Positions 19,250 to 29,219 of a DNA stretch of 64,000 bases are shown in pieces. The DNA comes from Verrucomicrobiota bacterium. GTDB taxonomy: Bacteria > Verrucomicrobiota > Verrucomicrobiia > Opitutales > UBA953. The translations under genes and the position numbers were made by a program. The stretch's first letter is position 1. Every line of letters begins with the position of its first letter. The notes under the pieces were generated by a model. That model was not told the DNA's origin and did no database searches. It saw only the letters and a program-made list of their open reading frames with translations. Where the stretch lies: positions 1 to 64,000 of the forward strand of contig JAURLX010000021.1 of assembly GCA_030830965.1 (NCBI GenBank). The letters run 5' to 3'.

Positions 19250-21169
19250 ATGCGTCTCCTCTTCTCGCTCCTCGCATCCCTCGCGGCCGTCGCGACCGTC
19301 GCCGCCGACAAGCCGAACATCATCCTGATCCTGGCCGACGACCTCGGCGCGCGCGACCTCGGCTGCTTCGGCAGCACCTACCACGAGACGCCCAACATCG
19401 ACCGCCTGGCCTCCCGGGGGGTGCGCCTGACCAATGCCTACGCGGCGAGCCCCCTCTGCTCGCCGACCCGCTCAAGCATCCTGGTCGGCCAGCATCCGGC
19501 CCGCATCGGCATCACCGCCCCGGTCTGCCACCTCCCCGAAGTCGTGCTGGAGAAAGGCCTCCTCCGGAACGTCGCCCGCGTGCAGGTCGCCAGCTCGCTC
19601 ACGCGGCTCAGGCCGGACTACCACACCTTGGCCGAAGCCCTGAAGGCCTCCGGCTACGCCACGGGACACTTCGGCAAATGGCATCTCGGGCACAACATCG
19701 GGAAAGGCGACGCCTACGAGCCCCGCGACCAGGGCTTCGACATCGACTGGCCGCACACCCCCAAGGCCCCCGGCCCCGGCGGCGGCGGCGGATACCTAGC
19801 GCCGTGGAAATTCATCGCCGACCCTGAGATCAAGGACGAGGCCGGGCGTCACGTCGACGAGCGTATGGCGGACGAGGCGGGCAAGTTCATGCGCGCCAGC
19901 AAGGGCCGGCCGTTCTTCATCAACTTCTGGCTGTTCTCCGTGCACTCCCCATGGAACGCGCGCGCCGACTACATCGAGCACTTCAAGCAGAAGACCGACC
20001 CCGCCAACCCCCAGAAGAATCCGCTCTACGCGGCGATGGTGAAGAGCATGGATGAGGCGGTGGGGCGCCTGCTCAGGCACCTCGATGAGTCAGGCGAGGC
20101 CGACAACACGATCGTCGTCTTCTGGTCCGACAACGGCGGCTACGCCTATCCGCCCAAGAAGACCGAACCGGAGGGCTTCGCGGACATCCCCGCCACCAGC
20201 AACCTGCCCTACCGCAGCGGCAAGGCGTCGGTCTACGACGGCGGCACGCGCGAGCCCGGCATCGTCGTCTGGCCCGGCAAGGTGAAGGCCGGCACCACCG
20301 CCGACTTCCTCATCCAGTCGACCGACCTCTATCCCACGTTGATCAACATCGGCGGAGGCGTGACCAAGCCCGGTCAGAAGATCGACGGCTTCGACCAGAC
20401 CGCGACCCTGCAGGGGGGTCCGGCGATCCGCCAGCGCATCTTCTGCCACTTCCCGCACGGCAACGCCACGCGCGACTCCGTCATGGACGGCTTCTACGCC
20501 GGCTCCTACGTGCGTCAGGGTGACCTGAAGCTCATCCGCTTCTACGGACGCGCCGACGACGGCTCCGACGAACTGGAACTCTACGATCTCGCCAAGGACC
20601 CCGGCGAACGGAACAACCTCGCGAAGAGCCGCCCGGCCGAGACCGCGGAGCTCAACGACCTGATCCAGCTCTACCTGGCGGACAACGAGGCGGTGATCCC
20701 GCGCTACAACGGCGAGCGCGCCAAGGCCGAACCGGCGGCGAAGAACGCCAAGGCCGCGCCGAAGAAGAAATCGTCCGCGGACGACCTGCCGGGAGGATGG
20801 AAGAACCGCGCCGGTGCGGCGGCGGTCAAGGACGGCGCGCTACGCGTCGAATCGAAGGGGGCCGACTCGTTCCTGGGCGTCGGCGCGGGGCTCGCCGCCG
20901 GGCCGGCCAGACTCGCCTTCCGCGTCCGCGCCCCCCAGGCGGGCGAAGGCCGGGTCGCACTGCTCAGCGCGGCGGGTTCCGCCGAGTTCCTGAGCGTCCC
21001 CTACCGGGTCTCCGGAGAATCCGTATGGCAGGAGATAACCCTCGAACTGCCCCTGAAGGAGAAGGCCGGCATCCTGCGGCTCTACCTGCCCGCCGGCTCC
21101 GCCACGGTGGAGTTCGATGACATCGTGCTCACGCCGGCCGGGGGTCCGCCCCGCCGTTGGAATTTCTGA
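19250..21169 (+). CDS. Exported type I sulfatase with C-terminal beta module
   Basis: A 639-residue protein with a Sec signal (about 1-19). Catalytic features are ADD (29-31), formylglycine motif CSPTR (70-74, Cys70), GKWHLG and SDNGG. After the catalytic domain (about 25-480) an Ala/Lys-rich linker with a KKKSS run leads into a beta-rich module (about 510-639) closing with VEFDDIVLTP and a terminal RRWNF. A comparable module ends the sulfatase at 22588 (terminal AWDFSAR), so the pair share an accessory domain. The substrate is not assignable. Confidence 0.92.
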   Translation: MRLLFSLLASLAAVATVAADKPNIILILADDLGARDLGCFGSTYHETPNIDRLASRGVRLTNAYAASPLCSPTRSSILVGQHPARIGITAPVCHLPEVVLEKGLLRNVARVQVASSLTRLRPDYHTLAEALKASGYATGHFGKWHLGHNIGKGDAYEPRDQGFDIDWPHTPKAPGPGGGGGYLAPWKFIADPEIKDEAGRHVDERMADEAGKFMRASKGRPFFINFWLFSVHSPWNARADYIEHFKQKTDPANPQKNPLYAAMVKSMDEAVGRLLRHLDESGEADNTIVVFWSDNGGYAYPPKKTEPEGFADIPATSNLPYRSGKASVYDGGTREPGIVVWPGKVKAGTTADFLIQSTDLYPTLINIGGGVTKPGQKIDGFDQTATLQGGPAIRQRIFCHFPHGNATRDSVMDGFYAGSYVRQGDLKLIRFYGRADDGSDELELYDLAKDPGERNNLAKSRPAETAELNDLIQLYLADNEAVIPRYNGERAKAEPAAKNAKAAPKKKSSADDLPGGWKNRAGAAAVKDGALRVESKGADSFLGVGAGLAAGPARLAFRVRAPQAGEGRVALLSAAGSAEFLSVPYRVSGESVWQEITLELPLKEKAGILRLYLPAGSATVEFDDIVLTPAGGPPRRWNF

Positions 21170-21170
21170 C

Positions 21171-22583
21171 ATGAGAACAGCCGCCCTCGCCACCCTGCTG
21201 CTCCTGCCCTTCGCCGCGCAGGCCGCCAAACCCAACGTCCTGTTCATCTTCGCCGATGACCACTCCTACGACGCCGTGCACGCGCTGGGAGGCGCCGAAG
21301 TGCGCACCCCGAACCTGGACCGACTGATCGCCGGGGGGACGGCGTTCACGCACGCCTACAACATGGGCTCGTGGTCCGGCGCCGTCTGTGTGGCCAGCCG
21401 CACGATGCTTGTCACCGGTCGGACCGTATGGAGGGCCAACCAGGTCTACGGCAAGAAGACAGAGGCCGAGCGCGCCGCCGGAAGGCTCTGGCCTCAGATG
21501 ATGTCGAAGGCGGGCTACGCGACGTCGATGACCGGCAAGTGGCACATCACCGCCGCGGCCGAGAAATGCTTCGACGTCGCGAAGAACGTGCGCGCCGGCA
21601 TGCCCAAGGACACCAAGTCGGCCTACGGCCGGCCCGTCTCGCCCGACCACGACGAGTGGAGTCCTTACGACACCGCCCTCGGAGGCTACTGGCAGGGAGG
21701 CAAGCACTGGAGCGAGGTCGTCGGGGACGACGCCATCGGCTTCCTGGACGCGGCCAAGGGCTCCGACCGGCCCTTCTTCGCCTACGTCGCCTTCAACGCG
21801 CCTCACGACCCCCGGCAGTCGCCCAAGGAATACGTCGACCTCTATCCGCGGGACAAGCTGGCCGTGCCGGCGAGTTTCCAGCCTGAATACCCGAACGCCA
21901 AGGCCATCGGGGCCGGCAAAGGGCTACGCGACGAAGACCTGGCGCCCTTCCCCCGCACCGAGCTGTCCGTACGGACGCACCGGCAGGAATACTTCGCCAT
22001 CATCACCCACATGGACGCGCAGATCGGCCGCATCCTCGACGCCCTCGAACGGAACGGCCAGGCCGGCAACACCTGGGTCATCTTCACCGCCGACCACGGA
22101 CTCGCGATCGGCCGTCACGGCCTGATGGGCAAGCAGAACATGCACGAGCACAGCCTGCGCGTGCCCTTCGTCGTTCGGGGTCCGGGCGTCGCCGCGGGCG
22201 CCCGCATCGACACCCCGATCTACCTGCAGGACGCCATGGCCACCGCCCTCGAGGTCGCCGGCGCCGAACGCCAGCCGCAGGTCGAGTTCCGCAGCGTGCT
22301 CCCGCTGCTCAAAGGGGACTTCTCGGGCCGTCGCGACGCGATCTACGGGGGTTACCTCGAGCTGCAGCGCGCCGTCATCCAGGACGGCTGGAAGCTCATC
22401 GCCTACCCGAAGGCCGGAGTCTTCCGCCTCTACCATGTGGCCGAGGACCCGGAGGAACTGAAAGACCTCGCCGCCGACCCCGCCCTGCGCGAACGACGCG
22501 CCGCCCTCTTCTCGCGGCTTACCGCCCTGCAGAAGGAGCTGGAGGACAGACTCGACCTCTCGGCGATGAAGTCCCTGCTCTGA
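21171..22583 (+). CDS. Exported type I sulfatase with variant CxAxR motif
   Basis: A 470-residue protein starting at the ATG one base after the previous stop; Sec signal about 1-19. The formylglycine box reads CVASR (73-77): the usual proline is alanine. The rest of the site is preserved (ADDH near 28-31, GKWH, TADHG in place of SDNG, GKQNMHEHS). The surrounding sequence (GAV before Cys, TM after Arg, then TGR) matches the iduronate-2-sulfatase-like paralogue at 45081, which keeps the proline. Formylglycine-generating enzymes are known to accept some CxAxR substrates, so activity remains likely. Confidence 0.9.
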   Translation: MRTAALATLLLLPFAAQAAKPNVLFIFADDHSYDAVHALGGAEVRTPNLDRLIAGGTAFTHAYNMGSWSGAVCVASRTMLVTGRTVWRANQVYGKKTEAERAAGRLWPQMMSKAGYATSMTGKWHITAAAEKCFDVAKNVRAGMPKDTKSAYGRPVSPDHDEWSPYDTALGGYWQGGKHWSEVVGDDAIGFLDAAKGSDRPFFAYVAFNAPHDPRQSPKEYVDLYPRDKLAVPASFQPEYPNAKAIGAGKGLRDEDLAPFPRTELSVRTHRQEYFAIITHMDAQIGRILDALERNGQAGNTWVIFTADHGLAIGRHGLMGKQNMHEHSLRVPFVVRGPGVAAGARIDTPIYLQDAMATALEVAGAERQPQVEFRSVLPLLKGDFSGRRDAIYGGYLELQRAVIQDGWKLIAYPKAGVFRLYHVAEDPEELKDLAADPALRERRAALFSRLTALQKELEDRLDLSAMKSLL

Positions 22584-22587
22584 AGCC

Positions 22588-24357
22588 ATGCCGCGGATCC
22601 TGCTGCTCGCCGCGCTCACGGTCCTGACGGCCGAGGCGGCCCGACGGCCCAACATCCTCGTCATCTTCAGCGACGACCACGGCTGGGCCGACCTCGGGGC
22701 GAACGGAGCGGACAAGGACATCCGCACGCCCGAGCTGGACAGGCTGGCACGCGACGGCGTCCGCTTCACGCAAGGCTACGTGACCGCCCCGCAATGCGTC
22801 CCTTCGCGAGCCGGGCTGATGACCGGCCGCTACCAGCAGCGGTTCGGCGTGGACGACAACAACAAGGGGCCGCTGCCCCTGGAGGAGAAGACCATCGCCG
22901 AGCGGCTCAAGGCGGGAGGCTACGTGACGGGCCAGGTGGGGAAGTGGCACCTCGACCTGACCGGCAGCAAACGAGGCGACAAAGGGGTGAGGCTGTCCAA
23001 GGACCACATGCCCCACGCGCAGGGCTTCGACGAATACTTCCGAGGCGAGCTACGCCAATTCTACGCCTCGCACGACCTGCAAGGCCGGCCTTTCGCCGAC
23101 GCCCCGCATGCCGTCACCGACAGCCGCTTCCGGGTGGAGGTCCAGACCGAGGCCGCGCTCTCGTTCCTTGACCGACGCAAGGCGGACGCGGAACGCCCCT
23201 GGTTCCTCTATCTGGCGTGGTATGCGCCCCACGTACCGCTCGAATCGCCGGAACCCTGGTTCTCACGCACGCCGGCGCACCTGCCCAAGGAACGCCGTCA
23301 GGCGCTCGCGATGATCGCCGCCATGGACGACGGCCTGGGGCGCATCCGACGCAAGCTCGCCGAGATCGGCGCAGACCAGGACACCCTGCTCTTCTTCATC
23401 GGCGACAACGGGGCGCCGCTCGGCGGAGCCTGGAACGGCTCGCTCAACCTGCCCATGCGCGGCCAGAAAGGCATGGTCAGCGAAGGCGGCAACCGCGTGC
23501 CTTTCGTGGCCGCCTGGCCCGGACGGATCCCGGCAGGCGCCGTGCACGCCTCGCCCGTGATCTCGCTCGACGTCGCCGCGACCGCCGTGGCCGCGGCCGG
23601 ACTGCCCGCGGATCCGGCGCTCGACGGCGTCGACCTCCTGCCTCGTCTCAACGGCGCCGCGGCCGCGCCCCGCACGCTCTACTGGCGCTGGGGCTCGCAG
23701 GCCGCCGTACTCGAACATCCCCACAAGCTGGTCCTGCTCGGCGACCGCACGAGGCTGCTGTTCGACGTTACCGACCCCGCCGGCGAGAGCGCCGATGCAG
23801 ATCTGCTCAAGCAGCGACCTGAAGTCGCTGCCGCGCTGGACAGGAAGCTCAAGGACTGGGCGGAGACGCTCAAGACCCCCGGACTGCCCACATCCTTCGA
23901 CCGACACCATGAGGAGCTCTTCGCCACGGCCGGCATCACTAAGGCGACGCAAGGCGTCGGCACGCCGGCACCGGACGAATGGATCTGCCGCAACGGCAAG
24001 ACCGAGAGACGCGACGGCGCGCTGCGCATCATCCCGGAAGGGACCAGGCGGGCGTTCATCGCCCGGACCGGCATCGATTTGAAAGGGCCCCTCACCATCG
24101 TCCTCAAAGGAGCCAGCCCCCCTGGCAAGGGCGCCGTGAGCTGGCGCACCGAAGGCCAGTCCGACTTCCTTCCCGCCAACGCCCGCGAGTTCGAATGGCC
24201 CGCCGACGGCCAGGAGACGAAGCTCATGCTGCCTGTCATGCAGAAAGTCATCCACCTCCGCCTGACGCCGCCGGCAGGAGGGAATCAGGCCGGGCTACGA
24301 TCCATCCGCATCATGGGACCGGACGGCGAGAAGGCCTGGGATTTTTCGGCACGCTGA
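22588..24357 (+). CDS. Exported type I sulfatase with C-terminal beta module
   Basis: A 589-residue protein with a Sec signal (about 1-17). The formylglycine motif is CVPSR (70-74, Cys70), followed by AGLMTGRYQQRFG, a signature shared by a well-populated environmental sulfatase subfamily. SDDH, GKWHLD and GDNG complete the site. Residues about 455-589 form a beta-sandwich module ending AWDFSAR, related in position to that of the preceding sulfatase gene but one. It is the last gene before a 169-base gap, so it probably ends a transcription unit. Confidence 0.92.
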   Translation: MPRILLLAALTVLTAEAARRPNILVIFSDDHGWADLGANGADKDIRTPELDRLARDGVRFTQGYVTAPQCVPSRAGLMTGRYQQRFGVDDNNKGPLPLEEKTIAERLKAGGYVTGQVGKWHLDLTGSKRGDKGVRLSKDHMPHAQGFDEYFRGELRQFYASHDLQGRPFADAPHAVTDSRFRVEVQTEAALSFLDRRKADAERPWFLYLAWYAPHVPLESPEPWFSRTPAHLPKERRQALAMIAAMDDGLGRIRRKLAEIGADQDTLLFFIGDNGAPLGGAWNGSLNLPMRGQKGMVSEGGNRVPFVAAWPGRIPAGAVHASPVISLDVAATAVAAAGLPADPALDGVDLLPRLNGAAAAPRTLYWRWGSQAAVLEHPHKLVLLGDRTRLLFDVTDPAGESADADLLKQRPEVAAALDRKLKDWAETLKTPGLPTSFDRHHEELFATAGITKATQGVGTPAPDEWICRNGKTERRDGALRIIPEGTRRAFIARTGIDLKGPLTIVLKGASPPGKGAVSWRTEGQSDFLPANAREFEWPADGQETKLMLPVMQKVIHLRLTPPAGGNQAGLRSIRIMGPDGEKAWDFSAR

Positions 24358-24526
24358 GGGGCTCGACCTCGCCAACAAGCCCCCTAGGGCCTTCACCCCC
24401 AAAACCTCCCCTTGAAACCTGACGGGGGCTGGGCAAATCAGAGGTTGCGCGACCCCTCGGCCAAGCGACCCGTAAGCTCGCTCATGCCGGCCCCGCCTCC
24501 GACGGTCATCCTCACCCCTTGCAACG
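24358..24526 (+). promoter_or_regulatory. Intergenic region: hairpin and candidate promoter
   Basis: This is the longest gene-free stretch (169 bases). GGGGCT (24358-24363) and AGCCCC (24378-24383) can form a 6-bp stem directly after the sulfatase stop, a weak terminator without a T tract. TTGAAA (24412-24417) with AAATCA (24435-24440) at 17-base spacing is a marginal promoter candidate; only the -35 is convincing. A regulated start for the PSD1/DUF1501 pair that follows is plausible from position. Confidence 0.3.
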
Positions 24527-27500
24527 ATGCGTCCCTCTCTCGCCCTCCTCCTGCTCTCGGCCCCGCTCGGCGCCGCGGAAGTCCTGCCGGAGAAGATCCA
24601 GTTCAACCGCGACATCCGTCCGATCCTGGCCGAGAACTGCTTCCATTGCCACGGGCCCGACCCCGCCTCCCGCAAAGCGAGCCTCCGCCTCGACACCGAG
24701 GCCGGCTTCTTCGCCCCGCGCCAGACGAAGGACGGCGGCGAGGAGCCTCCGACCATCATCCGGAGCCGGCCGGACGAGAGCACGCTCTTCCAGCGCATCG
24801 TCTCGAAGGATGAGGACGAGATCATGCCCCCGCCCAAGGAGCACAAGACCCTCAAGCCCGCCGAAATCACGCTCATCCGGCGCTGGATCGAACAAGGCGC
24901 CCCGTGGCAGCCGCACTGGTCGCTCGTCGCCCCGGCGAAGGCGCCCCTCCCCGAGGTCGCCGACGCGAACTGGTCGAGGAATCCGATCGACCGCTTCGTC
25001 CGCGCCAGACTCGACGCCGCCGGACTCAAACCGGCCGCCGAAGCCGATGCCCACGCCCTCGTGCGACGCGTTAGCCTCGACCTCACGGGCCTGCCGCCTT
25101 CGCCCGCGCTGCTGGCGAAATATGCGCCGAAGCCGGACGCCGCCCTCGGCGACGCCCGGCTGTCCTCGCTGATCGACGAACTGCTCGCCTCGCCGGCCTA
25201 CGGCGAGCATCGCGCCCGCTACTGGCTCGACGCGGCCCGCTACGCCGACACGCACGGGCTGCACTTCGACGCCTACCGCGAGATGTGGCCCTACCGGGAC
25301 TGGGTCGTGAAAGCCTTCAACCGCAACCAGCCCTTCGACCAGTTCACGGTCGAACAGCTCGCCGGCGACCTCCTTCCCAAGCCCACCGAAGACCAGCTGA
25401 TCGCCACGGGCCTGCAGCGCTGCAACATCACCACCAACGAAGGCGGCACCATCGTCGAGGAGAACCTGGCCAACTACGCGGCCGACCGCGTGCAGACGAT
25501 GGGCTGGGTCTACCTCGGCCTCACCACGAACTGCGCCCAGTGCCACGACCACAAGTTCGATCCGATCACGATGAAGGACTACTACGCGATGGCCGCGTTC
25601 TTCCGGAACACCACCCAGGGCGGCCTCGACGGCAACGTCAAGGACGGCCGCGGCCCGGTGCTCTACCTGCCTTCCGACGCCGACAAGCCGCGCTGGACGG
25701 AGCTGCCGGGCGCCATCGCCGCCGCCGACGCCAAGGTCGCGGAGACGCGCAAGGCAGGCGCCGCCCTGTTCGAGAAATGGATCGCCACGGCCAAGCCCGG
25801 CGACCTCGACGGCGACATCCCGACGAAGGGCCTCGTGGCCCACCTGCCGCTGAACGAAGGCAAAGGCATCCCTGCCGGCACCACCGCCGCCGGCGAACCC
25901 GTCGAATGGAAGAAGGACGGCAAGGTCGGCGCGGCCCCCTATTTCAAGAATGGCTCCCACCTGGTCCTCGGCGACGCCGGCGACTTCTCCACCATGCAGG
26001 CTTTCAGCGCCGGCGCCTGGGTCCGCGTCGACAAGCCCGAAGGCGTCACCGGCACCGTCCTCGCCCGTATGGACGACCCCAAGGGCGCCCAAGGCTGGAG
26101 CCTTTTCCAGTCGGGCCGCAATTACGGGGCTTACATCATCAGCAAATGGCCCAACGACGCGATCAAGGTGGTCACGGTCGGCAACAAGGTCCGCGGCGCC
26201 TGGCAGCATCTCTTCCTGACCTACGACGGCAGCGGCAAGGCCGCCGGGGTTAAACTCTACATCGACGGCGTCCTCGTCGAGACGCGCGCCGAGATCAACA
26301 CCCTCAAGACCGATTCGCGGGCCGCCACCCCGACCCGCATCGGCCAGCGCAGCAAGAGCGAGCCGTTCCAAGGCGGCATTCAGGACGTATTCTTGTATGC
26401 GCGCAACTTGGAGCCCACCGAGGTCGCGATCCTCTCCAAGGTCGGCCCGCTGCGTCCGCTGCTCGCGGGCAAGCCCAACCCGAAGCAGAAGGACGCGCTC
26501 AGGGAATACTTCCTGCTGGCCCGCCATGAGCCGTTCAGGACCGCGACCAACCTGGTCGGCAAGCTCAACGCCGAGAAGCTGGTCATCCAGTCCCGCACCC
26601 CGCTCACGCACATCCAGGAGGAGAAGAAGGACAGCAAGGCGATGGCCAACATCCTGATGCGCGGGGCCTACGACAAGCCGGGCGAGCAGGTCGAAGCGGA
26701 GATTCCCGCCGCCCTCGGCAAGCTTCCCGCCGACGCCCCGCGCAACCGCCTGGGCCTCGCCCGCTGGCTCGTCAGCGACGCCAACACGCTCACCGCCCGC
26801 GTGACCGTCAACCGCATGTGGCAGGAACTGTTCGGCGCCGGCCTCGTGAAGACCGCGGAGGACTTCGGCATCATGGGCGGCGCGCCTTCCCACCCCGAGC
26901 TCTTGGACTGGCTCGCGGTGGATTTCCGCGCCAGCGGCTGGGACGTGAAACGGCTCTACAAGCTGATGCTCACCAGCGCCACCTACCGGCAGGCCGCCGT
27001 CCTCACGCCCGAGAAGCTCGAGAAGGACCGGGACAACGCCCTGCTCAGCCGCGGTCCGCGCTTCCGCATGGATGCCGAGATGATCCGCGACTACGCCCTC
27101 GCCGCCAGCGGCACGCTTTCGACCCGCATGGGCGGGCCCGGCACCTACCCCTACCAGCCCGAGAACCTCTGGGAAGTCGTCGGCATGCGCAACATGTCGT
27201 ACAAGCAGGACAGCGGCGAAAACCTCTACCGCCGCACCGTCTACAACTTCTGGAAGCGCATGGCTCCGCCCGCCAGCCTGGACATCTTCAACGCCCCTTC
27301 GCGCGAGGCCAGTTGCGTCCGCCGCGACCGCACCAACACGCCCCTCCAGGCCCTGGTGACCCTGAACGACCCGCAATACGTCGAGGCCTCGCGGATGCTG
27401 GCCCAGCATACGTTGCAGACGCCCGGCGACGACGACGCGCGCCTCGGCGCCGCCGCCACCCGCCTGCTGTGCCGTCCCCTCAAGGCCGCCGAACGGACGA

Positions 27501-27679
27501 TCCTGAAAGAGAGCCTCGCCCAGCTCCGCAGGCACTACGAGGCCAAGCCCGCCGATACGGATGCCCTGCTCAAGGTCGGCGAATCGAAGTCCGACGACAA
27601 GCTGCCCAAGTCCGAACTGGCCGCCTGGACGATGGTCTGCAGCCAGCTCCTCAACCTCGACGAAGTCCTCAACAAATAG
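24527..27679 (+). CDS. PSD1-family protein with PSCyt1, DUF1549, LamG and DUF1553 domains
   Basis: A 1050-residue protein with a short Sec signal (about 1-17). PSCyt1 (about 25-125) contains CFHCH at 38-42. DUF1549 (about 153-365) contains CAQCH at 336-340. Residues about 434-638 are a well-formed LamG-type jelly roll (GLVAHLPLNEG start, FSAGAWVR strand, a DGVLVETR strand, then GIQDVFLYARNL). DUF1553 spans about 733-1000. LamG modules in this position are likely to bind glycan, so the heme domains would be brought to a polysaccharide. It is followed after 5 bases by its DUF1501 partner. Confidence 0.93.
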   Translation: MRPSLALLLLSAPLGAAEVLPEKIQFNRDIRPILAENCFHCHGPDPASRKASLRLDTEAGFFAPRQTKDGGEEPPTIIRSRPDESTLFQRIVSKDEDEIMPPPKEHKTLKPAEITLIRRWIEQGAPWQPHWSLVAPAKAPLPEVADANWSRNPIDRFVRARLDAAGLKPAAEADAHALVRRVSLDLTGLPPSPALLAKYAPKPDAALGDARLSSLIDELLASPAYGEHRARYWLDAARYADTHGLHFDAYREMWPYRDWVVKAFNRNQPFDQFTVEQLAGDLLPKPTEDQLIATGLQRCNITTNEGGTIVEENLANYAADRVQTMGWVYLGLTTNCAQCHDHKFDPITMKDYYAMAAFFRNTTQGGLDGNVKDGRGPVLYLPSDADKPRWTELPGAIAAADAKVAETRKAGAALFEKWIATAKPGDLDGDIPTKGLVAHLPLNEGKGIPAGTTAAGEPVEWKKDGKVGAAPYFKNGSHLVLGDAGDFSTMQAFSAGAWVRVDKPEGVTGTVLARMDDPKGAQGWSLFQSGRNYGAYIISKWPNDAIKVVTVGNKVRGAWQHLFLTYDGSGKAAGVKLYIDGVLVETRAEINTLKTDSRAATPTRIGQRSKSEPFQGGIQDVFLYARNLEPTEVAILSKVGPLRPLLAGKPNPKQKDALREYFLLARHEPFRTATNLVGKLNAEKLVIQSRTPLTHIQEEKKDSKAMANILMRGAYDKPGEQVEAEIPAALGKLPADAPRNRLGLARWLVSDANTLTARVTVNRMWQELFGAGLVKTAEDFGIMGGAPSHPELLDWLAVDFRASGWDVKRLYKLMLTSATYRQAAVLTPEKLEKDRDNALLSRGPRFRMDAEMIRDYALAASGTLSTRMGGPGTYPYQPENLWEVVGMRNMSYKQDSGENLYRRTVYNFWKRMAPPASLDIFNAPSREASCVRRDRTNTPLQALVTLNDPQYVEASRMLAQHTLQTPGDDDARLGAAATRLLCRPLKAAERTILKESLAQLRRHYEAKPADTDALLKVGESKSDDKLPKSELAAWTMVCSQLLNLDEVLNK

Positions 27680-27684
27680 ACGCC

Positions 27685-29130
27685 ATGTCCATCCTCCACG
27701 AATGGAATACCCTCCAGACCCGCCGGCGCTTCTTCGGCCGGGGCGCCAACGCGCTGGGCGCCGCGGCCCTCGCCTCACTGCTCGGCAGGTCGGGCCTCGA
27801 GGCCGCGCCAGGCAACGTCGCCACGCACTTCAAGCCCAGGGCCAGACGCGTCATCTACCTCCACATGGTCGGCGGCCCGTCCCAGATGGACCTCTTCGAC
27901 TATAAGCCGGGGATGAAGGAGATGTACGACAAGGACCTGCCCCCGAGTATCCGCAACGGGCAGCGTCTGACCACGATGACCAGCGGGCAGACCCGCTTCC
28001 CCATCGCGCCGTCCAAGTTCAATTTTGCCCAACGGGGCCAGTGCGGCATGTGGATGAACTCCGACCTGCTGCCGAACCTCGCCAAGAACGCGGACGACAT
28101 CTGCTGGATGCGCTCCCTCCACACCGAGGCGATCAACCACGAGCCCGCCATCTGCGCCATGCAGACCGGCAACCAGGTCGCCGGCCGCCCGTGCATCGGC
28201 TCCTGGGCCTCCTACGGCCTCGGCTCCGAGAACGACAACCTGCCGAATTTCGTCGTGCTCATCGCCACGCCGACCAACCGCGAGCAGGAACAGGCCATCT
28301 CGGCCCGCCTCTGGTCCAGCGGCTACCTCCCGAGCGAGCACGCGGGCGTCTCCTTCCGCAGCAAAGGCGACCCCATCCTGTTCATCAACAACCCGCCCGG
28401 TGTGCCGGACGACCTGCGCAAGCAGACCATCGAAGGCATCAACCAGCTCAATCGCCTCAACTACCAGGCCGTGGGCGACCCCGAGACCCACACGCGCATC
28501 CGCCAGTACGAGATGGCCTTCCGCATGCAGGCCTCGGTGCCCGAGCTGACCGACCTCGCCAAGGAACCCGAGAGCACCTTCAAGCTCTACGGCGAGGAAG
28601 CCAGGCAATCCGGCACATTCGCGAACAGCGTGCTCATGGCGCGCCGCCTCGCCGAGCGCGGCGTGCGCTTCACCCAGATCTACCTCAACAACTGGGACCA
28701 CCACAGCAACGTCGGCGGACGCCTCCCCAGCCAGTGCAAGGACATCGACCAGGCCTGCCACGCCCTCATCGAGGACCTCAAGCAGCGCGGGATGTTCGAC
28801 GACACGCTCATCGTCTGGGGCGGCGAGTTCGGCCGCACGATCTACAGCCAGGGCGGGCTCTCGAAGGAGAACTACGGACGCGACCACCACCCGCGCTGTT
28901 TCACGATGTGGATGGCCGGCGGCGGCGCCAAAGGCGGACGCATCTACGGGGAGACCGACGACTTCAGCTACAACATCGTCAAGGACCCGCTCCATATCTC
29001 CGACTTCCACGCCACGATCATGCACCTCATGGGCTACAATCATGAGCGCCTGACCTACAAGTTCCAGGGACTCGACCAGAAGCTGACCGGCGTCCTGCCC
29101 GCCAAGGTGGTCAAGGCCCTCCTCGCCTGA
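27685..29130 (+). CDS. DUF1501 protein with Tat signal
   Basis: A 481-residue protein. The ATG at 27685 gives a Tat motif TRRRFF at 12-17 and a hydrophobic segment to about residue 41; the longer open frame upstream overlaps the PSD1 gene and is not used. The motifs WGGEFGRT and [17 protein letters not shown] are present. It is most similar by eye to the DUF1501 protein at 7042 (shared NGQRLTTMTSGQ-type and GETDDFSYN-type blocks), so these two pairs look like duplicates. No lipobox is present. The function is unknown beyond partnership with PSD1. Confidence 0.9.
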   Translation: MSILHEWNTLQTRRRFFGRGANALGAAALASLLGRSGLEAAPGNVATHFKPRARRVIYLHMVGGPSQMDLFDYKPGMKEMYDKDLPPSIRNGQRLTTMTSGQTRFPIAPSKFNFAQRGQCGMWMNSDLLPNLAKNADDICWMRSLHTEAINHEPAICAMQTGNQVAGRPCIGSWASYGLGSENDNLPNFVVLIATPTNREQEQAISARLWSSGYLPSEHAGVSFRSKGDPILFINNPPGVPDDLRKQTIEGINQLNRLNYQAVGDPETHTRIRQYEMAFRMQASVPELTDLAKEPESTFKLYGEEARQSGTFANSVLMARRLAERGVRFTQIYLNNWDHHSNVGGRLPSQCKDIDQACHALIEDLKQRGMFDDTLIVWGGEFGRTIYSQGGLSKENYGRDHHPRCFTMWMAGGGAKGGRIYGETDDFSYNIVKDPLHISDFHATIMHLMGYNHERLTYKFQGLDQKLTGVLPAKVVKALLA

Positions 29131-29219
29131 CCTCAGGCCGGCGAGGGCGTTTGTCTTTGAACGCGGCGGCGGACGGGGCACAGTGGCGGCGCAGACCCCA
29201 CAAGCCCCCGTCCTACGCC

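Noticed and set aside
24512-27778. A 1088-codon open frame on the minus strand
   Set aside because: It lies antisense to the PSD1 gene at 24527, has no recognisable domain or signal and reads as low-complexity His/Arg/Gly/Val-rich sequence, as expected from GC-rich coding DNA read backwards.
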